NCBI GenBank assembly: GCA_018292915.2
Contig: JACVVK020000033.1
Location: forward strand, 92,501-156,500
Reading direction: 5' to 3'
DNA from: Batillaria attramentaria
Lineage: Eukaryota; Mollusca; Gastropoda; Batillariidae
DNA: 64,000 nucleotides
Part shown: positions 45,622 through 59,052 of the stretch, piece by piece
Numbering within the stretch: position 1 is the stretch's first letter
Layout of the letters: each line of letters opens with the position of its first letter
The notes under the pieces: model-generated
The model's database searches: none
What the model was told of the DNA's origin: nothing
What the model saw: only the letters and a program-made list of their open reading frames with translations
Position numbers and translations under genes: made by a program

Positions 45622-46300
45622 AAAGTATTTTCACTTTAATTTTATACTCCACATTTTGCGTCGTACACTTTGGGTTGCCTGTGCTAACGGGAACATTTCC
45701 ATATCTAGTGTGATCTCCTCCACACCATGTCCTGAAACTGTCAGTTTGCCTGCCAGTGTTGGACTATCGGGCTGTTTTCTATGACAGACACAAAGCATTA
45801 TCTGCAGATCATATACCCGGACACGTAAATACACACACACAATGTTTGCAGAAGAATCACCAACAACCATGCACTGAAATGGAACCGGCTTTGCAGTAGT
45901 AGTGCTTTCTGCGAAGCAATGTGTGCTCACAGAAAAAAACGAAAAAGCATTTGGCAACGGCGAACGCTTTTCCGCAGATAAAACATACATTATCCGTTTG
46001 GTTTAGACAGCAAAATAAAAACATCACCAATGACCCCAGATCCTGATCTAGGGTCCTTGATACCACACTAGTACGGGGAAAAAAGGCGTAATTTGGAGGA
46101 CAAAGAAAAAGAGAACCGAAATGTCAAAACAGGGGCAACAGGCTAACAGTCAAGGGGCTCAGGTGATTAAACAATAAATTGGCGAAACCGTTTCCTGAAA
46201 ACACAGCCACTGAGTGCGTGTACGTGTCTTCTATACTCCGACCACACACGTTATGGCACATTTTGCAGACGTAGGCATTTGTGTAATAAACAGGCACGTT

Positions 46301-46432
<132 letters not shown>

Positions 46433-46549
46433 CTTGGAAGCATCATAATCATTATACGTTTAACGTTTACATACATTGTTTCCGCCTAAAGTCCTGCAAG
46501 TCAACTATTTTACTTTAGCTTTCCAGATCTACCCGCAGAATATGGGAAG

Positions 46550-46712
46550 TTTGTCTAACTGTTGTCTTAGGGTATCCACCACGGGTGATACTAAACACGG
46601 GGCAACGAGGAAAGAGCCAGCATAATCTTCTGCACCCCAGCCGGGATTCGAACTCACGACCCGTGCACTGAAAATCCAGGGCTCTAAATGCTCGGCTATC
46701 CCTGTTCCCCAT
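46550..46712 (-). mobile_element. tRNA-derived SINE, diverged tail
   Basis: Head 'gccgggattcgaactcacga' and body 'cacggggcaacgagga' are clear; the 'taacgtcctttt' tail is changed. Confidence 0.83.
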
Positions 46713-47688
46713 TGGCAATGTGTGAAAGAAGGTCCATAGATTTTGCTTAGGGTGCTCGTCACCTCACTAACTCCAGTGGGAGTTGTACTGACCTCTGCGA
46801 GCAGTGTAGGCGTCCATAAATAATTAGAAGACTGTTATGCACAGGTTTCACCAAGGCCTTAGACGATTCCCATGCCCGTAATAAGCATGGAAGGTGAGTA
46901 CCCCAAGCTCTTTATGAGTTCATGCACGATATGGTCTCCTTTGAAGAAGAGCCTCTTTAATCTTTCTTCAGTGACCAGAATGATTATTTGCTTATTTAAA
47001 AGGTGTCGACGGTCACTTTTCTTTCGAACTTATCGCCCGGTCACATTCTGTAGAGTCAGAGAGTCAGACAGGTGAGTACTGTGGTTTAATGACCAGCTAG
47101 TAACAGCGAGTATCTCAAGGAGACAGACAGACAGACAGATACAGACTAGTAATAACCTTCAAGCTGTTTCATATGAAACCTTTCAAGCAGGTATTGCACA
47201 CATACCGAATGTCGATCACCTGCGCTATCACGAGACACTACCAATCTTCAATACATTCAGCATTAAATGTTTACCGTGCTAGTTTTTTTCAGCAATCAAT
47301 AGCAATGTTTGGGGGCATGAGAACATTATTTAAACATAGAATACAGGTTCATAATGAACAGCCATTCCTGTCAATGTTATTTCCCGCTGTCCGACTTCAG
47401 GTCAGGTAGCTCGGAACGGCTTAAGAGGACCTTTAGAATGCACTCAACCGTGAACAGCTGGGTATTTTTGCGGATCACTCCTAATGTTCGGGGGACTATA
47501 AATCAAATTACTTGTGACAGTGTACAACGGTCGCGGCAACCTCTTCTTAGCAATGCCTACACGAAGCGAGGAAATGCTTGCTGTTTCAGTTGTATACTGA
47601 TTTGCGCAGGCAGCTAAAGCGTGACTGTTACAAAGATCACTTATTACAACAAGCGATGTCTTGTCTGTGATAATATACATCCGGAGAC

Positions 47689-47720
47689 GTATCTGAATAT
47701 AAAGATTTATATTCAGATAC
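47689..47720. repeat. Perfect 32-bp palindrome
   Basis: Arm gtatctgaatataaa, loop ga, and exact reverse complement. A 15-bp hairpin stem on either strand. Confidence 0.97.
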
Positions 47721-48418
47721 AAAATGTTCAGAGTATGTAAATACAAGATTTTTCTTCCCATTCATGAGTAATTCCAAGAAACTTTTAGGGAAACACATGT
47801 AGCATCTGAAAGAGCTAGAGAAACGCTGATGTACCGCGGAAGCTTCGCCTAAACGTTGATAACACAAGGACTTCGTCACAGTGGCCGGACCATGCGTTCT
47901 AGACTGAAATGAAAACGAAACAAGCCTGTTGACAGGGAACAGATGCAAACGGTGGTGGCCTAGTGGCCAGTCCTGGCCGCAAACAAAGAAACGACTTGTA
48001 ACAAGGAGATGGAACGGCAAAGCATCGTCATTAATCGCAACAGAAGAATGTTAACAAAAGCGGTATATATACAGCAGGGATGTGGACTGCCCGAACGAGT
48101 CTGCTGCATAGGTGAACATGCGTTCCTGAACCTCTGGTAGAGAATCCCCAGTAAGGAGAGAACTTTCTGCTTGTAGCATGGACTAATATGTGAACAGCTA
48201 AATCCTAGCATTACCGACAAAAAGATTTCATCAGACAGTGTACAAGGCTAGGACGTGAACTGGTCAACATTGCCGATGACATGGACGTCCAAACAGGCGG
48301 CTCTACTCTCACAGGTATGATCAAGTCTTAAAAACAGAAAGACAGATCAACCAGTACCCAGCAGAACCAATAATTTTGTTTTCTTCTTCTTTTTTCGAAA
48401 TGCAGTAACGTGACCTAC

Positions 48419-48628
48419 CTGAGGCCCATCAGGGGCATGGTTTGTCGCCGGTGGTTCTGCATCAGCTTGAGGCGAATCATCCGGCTGCTGAACAGCTGCA
48501 TGAACGGCTTGGACTCGCTCTTCTCTGCCGCCGTCTCGTACTTGTTTTGGTGCGAGTAGCGCAAAGGTAGCGGGCAGTCTGTGTAGTAACGCTGTAACAC
48601 CATCTCGCGGTTCATGAGTCCTGGGCTT
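48419..48628 (-). CDS. Large gene exon (MNREMVLQRYY block)
   Basis: The exon has 210 nt, donor CTCAG|GTAGGT, entry phase 2 and exit phase 2. It encodes SPGLMNREMVLQRYYTDCPL, then RYSHQNKYETAAEKSESK, FMQLFSSRMIRLKLMQNHRR and QTMPLMGL. Joining the exon at 54,140 completes an Arg codon and reads PRSR-SPGLM. The acceptor (acacag) has a weak pyrimidine tract, so the 5' edge may differ by a few codons. Dense aromatic, basic and Met residues look like a folded conserved segment, but I do not recognise the family. Confidence 0.82.
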
Positions 48629-50539
48629 CTGTGTTTTGTCTCTCAGTGCTGGAAACGTCGTCAACTGGTGACCTTAAGCCGCCATAGTGAACCACCACGG
48701 CTGGTTAATTAAAACAGCTGAGGTCTCGGCCTCGGCCAGAAGTCATTTAAGAGGTTCTTAGGTTCAATGCTGATGTGGACGCCATGTTGGAGTTAAGTTA
48801 CTGTAAGTATCCCGGCTGAAACTACACACCGCTTCAGGCACGTCTATGGCGCCATTCGATCCGTATGGAAACCCGAAACAATAGTCAGCAGTGATACAAT
48901 GCAGATTAGCTTACCGGACTCCAAGTCCCTCAACTGGCCTCAGGCCCTCGGCAATGGTCAATCGCTGTTCTAATCCGTATTACTTCCACTGCTAGTTCCC
49001 GTTGAGCGCAACGCCCAGAGCTTTCGCTTTTATCCGTGCTGCGGTACGGAAAAAAATACATGCTATGGAATATAATTAAACAGCTCACACCGCGTCTATC
49101 GAACTGGCTACACAGTGAAGATTTCTCGCATGAGTTGTTACCTTGACCACCTCCACTCTCTGGAAACCAAGAAGCCCACCACACCCCTATGGTCCTGCTT
49201 ATTGATTCGCATGGGGTTCTTGATTGGCAACAAGGTCACTCGCTGAAACAGACCCTCTGCTACGGCTGCTCACTACACGTACGTGTGACAACGCTTTCCG
49301 TTCCGCATTAGACAGCCAGCCATTGATATATTGGACACGGTGCGAGCACCGCTATTGACGACTCAAAGAAACGCCGAGGATAGATGGCTTTTTAATGGTC
49401 CCTTTTCTGTTATTCCCTGGCTGGTATAAAGAGAGCTCTGGAGGTGAGGTATCGGCACGGCACTGTACTTTACTTGTTGATGCCAGCTAGGGCCCGAGAA
49501 ATGATAACACTGTGTACACGCCGGAGTGGGCTTTGCTTACGACGATAATACTGCGACCTGGAAATTGAAACCTTAAATTTTCCGCACGTCATTGTGTTCT
49601 AGAAAAACACAACCTACAGTTAGGTACTGCCAGGTGGCAAACTTGCTGAACACCTGTGTCAGTCCACGGCTCAGCCCGAAAAATCACATGCTCTCTAGTG
49701 CACAACACGGGTTAGAAGCAGCACGCGGGCTACCTCACCTCCGAGGTGGATCTTTTGGGCTGAAGCATGAACTGTGTGCGGTCTGGTAGACAGGCAGACT
49801 GTTTCGGTGACCTGTGTAATCAAGTGGGCAACAAAAAACACTGAGGCGTAGTTTCAGCTATTCCAATAAAACCAGTCTAATTACAGATTAGTTACTCACA
49901 GCACGCTAGAGATTAGCTTATGGGTCTTGTTTCAAATACACACAGCCAGGGGGGGCGCAAAGTAATCTTAGCGCTCTGCTATTGGGCACGAATAAACTAA
50001 ATCGTGTCTGTCAATCGGCATTATCCACTACAGTCCATCCATGCACTCGTCCGATGATTGAATTTTTGTAACAAAAAAAAAAATCGATTCCTCACTATGG
50101 GGTACGCCTTGCCTGCACTCTTCGTTGAACCTCACCTATAAACCTGTATGTGTCATGTAAGCACAAAGTAAACAAGGCAGCGTCGCATTCCCACCACCTT
50201 GGACAGCAGGCTACGACGACTTCGCCCCGCAGGAACGTCACGGCAAAAACACAGACACGGCCTTGATTACGACACGAGAACTCAGAGGCTATGCACTGTT
50301 CAGCTTTGCACCGTTGGTCACTTGTTTTGTCATCAAGAATACAAACTGCTGGAATGTGTACAAACATTGCAGCTGTATGGCAAAACGTGCGTTCAGTTTG
50401 AGCCAACATAGGCGCAGTCTCATGCACCTGCACACGGCGGCAGTCAACATAAACTACTGACGATTACCGTAACACGCGCTTAGACTTTTTAATGATTGTG
50501 TTGGGTTGGGTTGGGTTGCTTTTCTACTCCTCCCAGTTC

Positions 50540-50647
<108 letters not shown>

Positions 50648-51600
50648 TTCGTTTTCGAGGGAGTAGTAGCCTTGGGGTTCATCTAGTATCATCTTCATGT
50701 CCAAGCTCCGACAGAGCATGAATATTTCTACAGTTTTCCATGGGTCCCAGTTTCACATGTTCGTTCGTTACGGTTTTGTTTGTTTGTTTCTTTCTTTCTT
50801 TCTTTGTGTTCTAGAGGGAGTGGTAGCCTACGGGATCATCTACAATCGTCATTTCCGAACTTCGAAAGCGCACGATTATTTCGGCAGCAAAGAGACACAA
50901 GAATTTTTTCCGTCTCTGTGGTGAATCGTCCGTGGCTCACAATAACATATTCTGCATAATTCAAAAAGCGCTGCACAACCACTTATCTTAGAAACACATG
51001 ACGATTAAATCTGGAGCTTACTTTCAACCGGTGACAGAAGATTTGTGCTAGACCGGATTGCTGTCAATTGCACATGAAAGTGAAGACACAAAAACGGCAC
51101 CTTCGCACAAAAACAACGCACCATGGTATTTGTTCTGCATTGACATTACAATGCATTGTGTGAAAATGGAACAGAGAAAAGGGTTTTGAGTGCATCAGCC
51201 AGTTAGACTGGGGTTACGGAAAAAAAGACGGCCCGCAGGTCTAACTGTTTGTAATATTATAAAAGCATGCAATTTTTCTCTACGTTCTGCAGCGTGCGGT
51301 CCAATGACACCGCCCCCCCCCCCACCCCTCCCTCTCCCTTCCCCAACCCCCACCCCACCCCGCTTTTTCCAAACAAAGAAAAACCGGTACACTAGTTCAA
51401 TACTGATGTTGAAACTCGTGACCCACATATTTGAATATTTTCAAGTTTTCCTGAGTATGCACTCTGTGCAAACAAAAGTCCGTATGTGTATAACATTAAC
51501 AACTGTCACCGTGAGCGGGGAAACGCAATCCCACAGAGCTATGTTTGGTAAGGGAAATAGCCCTGCTGTTGGCAAATCCCGTGTCTAGCGGGTAGCCTCC

Positions 51601-51605
<5 letters not shown>

Positions 51606-51645
<40 letters not shown>
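51606..51645. repeat. (TC)n microsatellite
   Basis: About 20 TC units, followed at once by GAGA-type sequence, so a TC/GA inverted pair. Confidence 0.96.
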
Positions 51646-51647
<2 letters not shown>

Positions 51648-51682
51648 GTGAGAGAGAAAGCCGGAGAGAGCGGAGAGGACAC

Positions 51683-51848
51683 TAACATGGACGTCGATCT
51701 CCTCCGAAGGAAAAAGTCACAAGTCTTTCGAAGCAGCATGACAACTTTTATACCCGGCCCCCAGTTCCCCACCCTGTTCCCAATCTACCCGCGTACAACA
51801 ACGGGAACGTCGGTTCTAAATGTCCCCACGATGTACACAGAAGTATGA
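51683..51848 (+). repeat. Dispersed ~165-bp repeat, copy 1
   Basis: Starts 'aacatggacgtcgatctcct' and ends 'tgtacacagaagtat'. It matches 53,526-53,690 with about 10% differences and a short A-run indel. Family unknown. Confidence 0.93.
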
Positions 51849-53049
51849 AAACGACTGTGACACATTCAACAGGAAAAATCAAAATATAGAAAACACTGAC
51901 TGTCTGAACTGCCTCATAGAACCATTCGTTGACATGAGTGCCAATTCTGTTTGCTATCGTCGACATGGATACATTCTTACAACACATTGCCCTGGACCTC
52001 AAATCCTGGGAACTGATCTCACTTGGTACTACGGGCTACTACAGGTTAGAAGCAGAGTGCCATCTGCATGTACACACTGGCACCGTGACTGGACTCGAGA
52101 AACGAGTCTTTTGATAACCGTGTTTGTACCACTCGTGACTCCCACAGCTGCTTTTTATCACTGATATCACTGTGACAGTGTTACGACTATGTCAAACACC
52201 CACTCATCACTTACAGCCCATAATAAAAATGCCAGCACCTGTTTTGTAGTCAGATCGAACAAACCTCCGTCCATACCTGCGGAGCTTATACTGAAGTGAA
52301 ATGTCGAAGATTATCTGACTGGAATAAGTGACCTGCGTAAGTGACAAAGAACCTAAATTCCTCACACGGTCAAATTCTTATCCTTTCTTTGCAAACCACT
52401 TCAGCGTGCCATAAAGAGACCACAAACAAAACCGCTCCAGCGAGACACCTATTCAGGTTTTCAAAAACACCGCTGATCCCTCTGTTATCTGAACGATCAG
52501 GTGACCCAGCCTTTAGACTACACTAGTGTATACATCATTATCGTTAGACTCGCCACGGTGCGGGTAAAAAGTCGAGATCTTAAAGTTTTCCTAACCCAAC
52601 GTTGTAAACGTGAAATAAATAAAAGTCAACAGAACTTTATCCAAAAGCATACAACATGAAAACAGGCGATTATTCTTCTTGAATGCCGTTCTTAACGAAC
52701 ACTTAAGGGGTTCTTACAAAGGAACTTAACGCACACTCGGTCGTCATGGCCAAGCCTTAAACAGAAAGTAAACTGATACACGTTGTTCGCTGGTGGGGAA
52801 AAACATGCGCGCATAGGAATATTTTTTTTTCACTCTCTCAGACCAGACTGTCACCCGATACAGTGTAGTACTATGAGTGTTCCATGCCCACATGGTAAAG
52901 ACAGCTTTAATGATGTCTTTAGTCAGTTTTGTCAATGTCAACTGTACAAACGAAACGTACAGCTTGTCGGTTGCTTGGTTGGCTAGCTGTTGAAGGGTTA
53001 CACGTTCACCACGTACGAAAAGCAGGGGATCAGTCGTACTCACAGCCCG

Positions 53050-53059
53050 ACACACACAC

Positions 53060-53107
<48 letters not shown>

Positions 53108-53110
53108 ACA

Positions 53111-53189
<79 letters not shown>

Positions 53190-53203
53190 GCACGCACGCA
53201 CAC
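53050..53203. repeat. (CA)n/(CACG)n microsatellite
   Basis: Two CA blocks, each next to CACG tetramers. Confidence 0.97.
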
Positions 53204-53525
53204 TACACTCTGCATCAAACAGATGACGTCTTGGCATAAGATCCACGTTTGTTCTGGCCACAAAATGCCTCTTATCTTAGCGAACGATCTAACGCGGAGA
53301 GGACGTGTTTTGGGGTCGCCTCTAAAGCGGCTTGCGTTTATTCTTGACGCAAAGCACTCCGTAAAGGCGATCCATTAAAAACTGTACGGTCGATTCGCAG
53401 GCCTTGACAGGTTTGTCCGCTGTGCAAAGCTCCTGCTGGGTAACTGCATTGTTTCAACGACAACCAAAAATAATCATGAAAAAAAAATCAGCTGGTATAA
53501 AGAAAGGTCTGTGTAAGAGTATACC

Positions 53526-53690
53526 TAACATGGGCGTCGATCTCCTCCGAAGAAAAAAAAAACTCACAAGTCTTTCGAAGCAGCATGACAGCTTTGATAC
53601 CCCGATTTCCCCACCCTGTTCCAAGTCTACCCGCGTACAACAACGGGAAGGTCGGTTCTAAATGTCCCCACGATGTACACAGAAGTATAG
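53526..53690 (+). repeat. Dispersed ~165-bp repeat, copy 2
   Basis: Direct-orientation partner of 51,683-51,848, 1.84 kb away. Confidence 0.93.
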
Positions 53691-54090
53691 TGTGAATTCT
53701 AAGTCTTGAAACCAAACCTTCGGTATCCAAACAAAATCTTGTATGTACATCAGTAAGAAAGGCCCACCATGAGTAAGAGAGCAAGAAACAGATGTAGAAT
53801 TCTCAACCCTTTAGTAAGGTGAACTACTGAGATAACTCAAAAACTGGTATTTCACGCCAAGAAAACAACATAAAGAAAAGAGGGTTTAAAGAAAAGCAAC
53901 ATCCCGCTAAGAACGTCTTCCTGAGACAATCAAACGGTCAGCGTGAAACGGGAGAGCGAAAGTGTGGAAAGGCAAGTCTCTAAACTCCTGCATTCCAAGA
54001 AAGTCTGATACTTCGGGCAATCGTCATCTCAAATCGCAGACTTCCACAACCAAAGAAGGAAATGAGAGTTCAGAAGGGTCGATATCGGTA

Positions 54091-54112
54091 TATATATATA
54101 TATATATATATA
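54091..54112. repeat. Short (TA)n tract
   Basis: About 11 TA units, about 28 bp downstream of the 54,140 donor on the transcript strand. Confidence 0.95.
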
Positions 54113-54139
54113 CTTGAAGACTTGAAGAATTTAGCTCAC

Positions 54140-54374
54140 CGACTGCGCGGCCTGAACCGTGCTTCCAACTCGTCAGCCAGCATCTGGTCGTGCTTCCTGG
54201 ACAGCTGGTCGATGAGCTGTCGGACGGTGGGGATCTTCTGGCGCCGCACCATGCGGATGCGGACGCCGTGATTGGCGTACAGCTTGGTCAGCAGCTCGCA
54301 GCCTGCCGGTAGACGTATGGTGCCGTCCGCTGCCACCTTCATCCCCGCGCTGCTCTTGCAAGACTCCTCCAGCA
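54140..54374 (-). CDS. Large gene exon with a possible globular segment
   Basis: The exon has 235 nt, acceptor gccgttggcgcag, donor GTCG|GTGAGC, entry phase 1 and exit phase 2. It encodes LEESCKSSAGMKVAADGTIR, then LPAGCELLTKLYANHGVRIR, MVRRQKIPTVRQLIDQLSRK and HDQMLADELEARFRPRS. This is the most domain-like part of the protein: a Gly/hydrophobic strand section and then amphipathic helices. High GC, strong codon periodicity and a single open frame make the exon secure. I do not recognise the domain. Confidence 0.88.
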
Positions 54375-54678
54375 CTGCGCCAACGGCAAGCAATCATGTA
54401 AAAACCGCTATGTACACAGCGTTCTGGTTCACAGCAAGGTCTGTCTTTCTTTTTCTCGACAAAAATGTTGTGATACAGTCGGGCAAATGTTGGCATAGCA
54501 TGCTACCAAACCAGCCGGATACATCAAGATATTGTTCGACTGTGCTTCCTACAGCTGATGACTAGGCCACTTTTCTCATGTAATTTCATTGTATATTCAT
54601 ACCTTATGTGAAAGCCACTATATACCCATACCAACTGGAAACAAATGACTGCTTGTATATCAATCAGAATCTCTGGTG

Positions 54679-54755
54679 ATTGGATGGTTGGTTGGAGGGT
54701 TTATATCCTTTTCCGCCATGTTAGGGTGATATCCAATGAGGGAAACACCAGCCGC
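54679..54755 (-). mobile_element. SINE tail fragment
   Basis: 'tatatccttttccgccatg' and 'gggtgatatc' remain; the tRNA-like head is missing. Confidence 0.7.
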
Positions 54756-57056
54756 TTTTTTCAGAGGCACTTTATCTTCATTCTTCTCTTTGAACAAAAC
54801 ACATGACAGGCGTATTTTTAAATTACAGGAGAACACTACACTAAGGAGAACAAAACGAACTTTGGCGCTTGGGCTTTGGAAGGCATGGTGTTACTTCTAA
54901 ACAAGGCCAAAACAGTCCTCTGACTATTAACACGCACAATCTAGCGTTGACGTGACCTGATGTTCAGTTAGGGGATAAAGTAAAGCGCAAATGGGCTGCA
55001 AAATTGTTGTTCAGCGAAACATTTCTATAGTGACTGACGAGATGAATACATGTGTCCTGTCGACAGGCCAGTCCTTAAGAGCTGAGATTTTCTTTCTGTC
55101 AAAGCTCTCTGTCGGTGACAACGACTGACAAGCATGACAAAATTAATTAAAGTTAGAAATCGCAGCGCGTGTTCCATTCTGTAGCGCACCGCACACATCA
55201 ATACATTTTATAGATTTTTGGTTTTGGTTTTTTTCCTACTGTTCTTTGTATTGACTGTACGAACATTTATGAAACCTTCAGGTATTACAGAGAAACAAAA
55301 CGCGCTTACGAAACAGAGAGAAGGGTCTAGTCAAATTGGCCGCGCTTTGCTTGAGTGTTATTTACTTACATCGAAAGGCACACTGAAATAAGCTGGTGTG
55401 AGACGATGAGTACAAAAATGGCGTGACTAACCTGCCTCCATTCTTGTCTCGAGACCAAAATTTATGGCCCATAGAAATAATACCGCCGACTGCAAAGTGA
55501 ACCTGCATAATTTATGCGCGTTTAGTGTTGTCCGTCAGTGCTGGTGCCACAGTGGGATTGGCGCCAAAGTTAACACTGCACCACTCATCTCAGGGGGGCA
55601 GTATGCCCCAGGGCAACTATACGGCATTAAATAGCGTGTTATTAGGCGTGTTTGGGCGCCACCCGTAAGCTATCGGTAGAACAAAAGGTCGTTTGGTACA
55701 ATGTCAAGTTGTGTACAACTCAGCCTACCAACCCTGTACTGACTCGGAAGTACTGTATATACTGACTGAGACGTTATCCAGGTGTGGGAAGATCCGTTAG
55801 TTACACGATATGATAGTCTTTTGGCGTCACACGGCCAAAGCAAACTCATGAATCACACACATCGTCAATCAGGTAAGTCTGTGTAAATATTTAATGTTAA
55901 CTGAAATACATTTAAAAGTGCAGTTGCCGTTCTAAATGAGTGCAGCAATTGTCCTGAACGCTCTCCGAAACCCAGTTTCAATAAACTCAAGTGTCTGAGC
56001 ATGACACTGGCAAGGAAGTTACAAGAACCCTCTCAGAAAAGTTATCTTTAATTCTCTGGCTGTCCATGTAGCCGCACACTGTAAATGTCATTAGGCACAG
56101 CTAGCTTAGTACAGGCTTCAGTTAAGGCGAGAACAAAACACATTAAACACGTACCTTCTGGTCGTAGCATGACAGGCCAGCCTGCAGTAAAGAACCCGCC
56201 TGCCAGTCAAAGCCGTCACCGCGTCAACACCAACACCGCTGTGAGGATTGGGCAACTGTAAGTTAAATTACGCGACCCTCACCCCCAAGCCCCATTACGT
56301 CTAGCCGGCCGTGGCTAGCACCCGCACTCCACTTAACTCCTGTCCTTGTGTCTCGCGAATCTTACTGCTTGTCCCGTGCCGCCACCCGTATGTCTGACAA
56401 TACACCGGTACCAGAGCTAGTGTTGGTGAAATTCCACCTCCCTTGTGCTTTCTTTGCCACCTGACGCTGTCCGCGGTGTATGGTATTGTCCGCTGAAGAT
56501 CTGTGCCGTGCTTGGATCAGCCATAGTCACGTGTACCCGAAGAGTACGAACCGATAAGGAGTACCGCCATCTACCTCTCCTTACGCAAATACCCTTTCAG
56601 CACTCCGGCATTGTGGAAGGATATACCTGCTTGCGGTAGTGGCGTAAATGTACCTGCACAGAGAGCGATACTGCCTCACCGCATACAAAAATACACCTTC
56701 TCGATATGTACGGTCGATGTACTGTATACTTCGGTCACCCGTGAGATGTACGCTAAGGACAAAATTCCCCTGGTTTCGCTCTCGTGGGGCCGCGGAAAGT
56801 ATAGTGTATAGCAATGGCTAGTGTGCCATTCAATATCACGGCCTCCCTATTACGGCAGCGCAAACAAACTGCATGTTGGAATCGGATTTCGATCCTTTCA
56901 TGTCCTTGCAAATCACTGATCACTCTTCGATCACGCCAAGAAAAGGTTTACACTTGTCTCCGCCTTTTTTATTGCAGGGGCCTGGCGTGTGTCTACGGCA
57001 TTGCAAATCAAACAGAAAGAGTCCACGACATGTCTAAGACGAAATGCAATAATTAC

Positions 57057-57091
57057 CTTTCAGGCGCAACCACGCGTACAAAAGCCGGCAA
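57057..57091 (-). CDS. Candidate 35-nt microexon of the large gene
   Basis: Acceptor aattttcttccacag is strong; donor GAAAG|GTAATT. It adds CRLLYAWLRLK and is the only small exon I found that converts phase 2 (exon 60,820) to phase 1 (exon 54,374) without a stop. The peptide itself is not diagnostic. Confidence 0.4.
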
Positions 57092-58225
57092 CTGTGGAAG
57101 AAAATTCTTGCTAACGCAGTGTAGTAATTGTGTGGGAGAGGTTATTACACCAGCTACCAAAACACACAAAAACCGAGCATTGTCGCTGAAGGGAAGACTT
57201 TTCAAAGGAACCACATATTGCTTCCACAAAATCAGTCGCACTGTAAGCCTCTGTCCCAGTCAAAATCAATAAAAACTCCAAGGCCCTGGGTTTGCCTAAT
57301 CAGAACTACGTACAATTGAACTCTTATTTACCTAGAGATGATGCTATGCGCGCACCCTACCCAGCGAGATAACGAGGTAAGTGTAATTCCCGATTGTAAT
57401 CTTCTGCACCATTTCAGCAATACAAATCCTCCAGAGCTGAAGAGACGGCAGAGGCACGGCCTAGCAATACGTAACAAGTACAGTGATTTGTCTCCAACAA
57501 CAAAATCGGTATTAGACCAACGTTATACCCATATTTAATCAGCAAACACTCGACAGGTAAGAGAAGCAAACTCAGCGGTGACAGACTAATCCGAAAATAA
57601 TGAATGCTTTTTTGCAAAACAGTCGGGAACCGGTAACTGTTTAAAATCTTCTGGAATAGTTTTTACATATGCGGTGACATATACTCTTTGCAACCAAACC
57701 CGACTGTAGAAAATCAAGTTTCTTTTCAGCAAAGGTGGGAAATATCTGTAGCGCTACCCGACAGAATTTCTGCTTTCTAATTCAGCAAAGACGGAAATGT
57801 CAACGACCCAACCAGACAGAAAATAAGCTTTCTATTTCAGTAAAGACAGGGAATGTCTGTGGCTCCGAGTTGTACTGAAATTCGGTCCCTGTCAAGTCCG
57901 TTCAAGTGTGTGGCGAGCGTCAGTCCTAACGGCAAAGTTTTGAATGGAAAATGGTCGTCCAGTCAGAACGCAAACAGACGACGGTTTGTGCGCGTTGTGA
58001 AGTAAAGCGGAGGGCTTGCTTGCTTGCTGTAATGCAGACTACAGGTCCGCGCAGGCCATGAGCAACACCATGCTATGACACTGATTGAACCAAGTTTGTC
58101 GTAGACGTATCTACAACAAAGGTTTGGGTACCTACACGCGGAACCGGGTGTGCTATACCATGCCCATCGGTACACAAAATATACGATACTGAATGGAGTT
58201 TAGCCGTGAATTATCACAGGTTGAG

Positions 58226-58390
58226 TGTTAAGAGGGTTAAATGTCCTTTTCAACCAAATGAGCGCGATATCAAAGACGGGGCAACGAGGAAAAAGCCAGC
58301 ACAAATCGTTGGCTCCCAGTCAGGATTCGAACTCACAATCCGACAATGGTAAGTCCAACGCTCTTCCGCTCGACTGTCCCAGCTCCCCAA
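58226..58390 (-). mobile_element. tRNA-derived SINE
   Basis: Near full-length: tail 'gttaaatgtccttttcaacc', body 'aaagacggggcaacgaggaa', head 'gattcgaactcacaatccg'. Confidence 0.88.
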
Positions 58391-58944
58391 TTCTCTGAGA
58401 CTGCTATTGCCATCCCACACTGCACAAAACTTTGACTGCGGAGTGGAAGCAGCGTGCAGGCAGGTGCATGCTTTGTGCAAAGTGTTTTTACTTCACCACG
58501 TAAAACATGGTTCTCTCGGGCTGGTTGGTTGTTGGATGTTTAGGGGTACTCGCCGGATGCGAGTGCGGTAAAACGAAGTCAATTTTTCAGTGTAATAACC
58601 GTAAAAACACGATTCGCGCGTTTGCCAACTCTTCGCCACCAAAAGAATGAGCGATCCTCTTGGCTACTTCCGAGTACGGCGATTCATTGTTCGAAGCTAC
58701 CATATTAATATAGCGCAGCAAACTGAAAGCAAACACTTCGGAGGCTGAGATACCTCCTCGTCCAAAGAAGGCTAACTCAACAGCAGCTGAGCGGCCGGCG
58801 CTCGTAACTTTTTCAACTTTGAAATTTGGCTGGTAACCTATTTTAGTTTGGCTGGTAAAACTTTTGATTCACTAGCCAAAGGCTAATATGGGAGGGAAAA
58901 ATCAATGTCCTGCTCTGATATCATGATCACAGTGGGGGGGGGGG

Positions 58945-59052
58945 GGGGGGGCAGGAAAATGTCATCACAAATATCTAGCTCCCCGCCAGGATTCGAACTC
59001 ACGAACCGAGCACTGGAAACCCAACGCTCTACCATTCGCCTGTCCCGACTGA
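58945..59052 (-). mobile_element. tRNA-derived SINE, tail replaced by poly-G
   Basis: Head 'aggattcgaactcacgaacc' and part of the body; the tail is lost at a G18 run (58,934-58,951). Confidence 0.82.

Noticed and set aside
55369..55500. Possible small exons with good donors near 55.38 and 55.44 kb (minus)
   Set aside because: Neither length nor frame can connect the exons at 60,820 and 54,374 without a stop.
56160..56205. 27-45-nt microexon candidate with donor GAAG|GTACGT
   Set aside because: Splice sites look good but its length keeps the wrong phase for the neighbouring exons.
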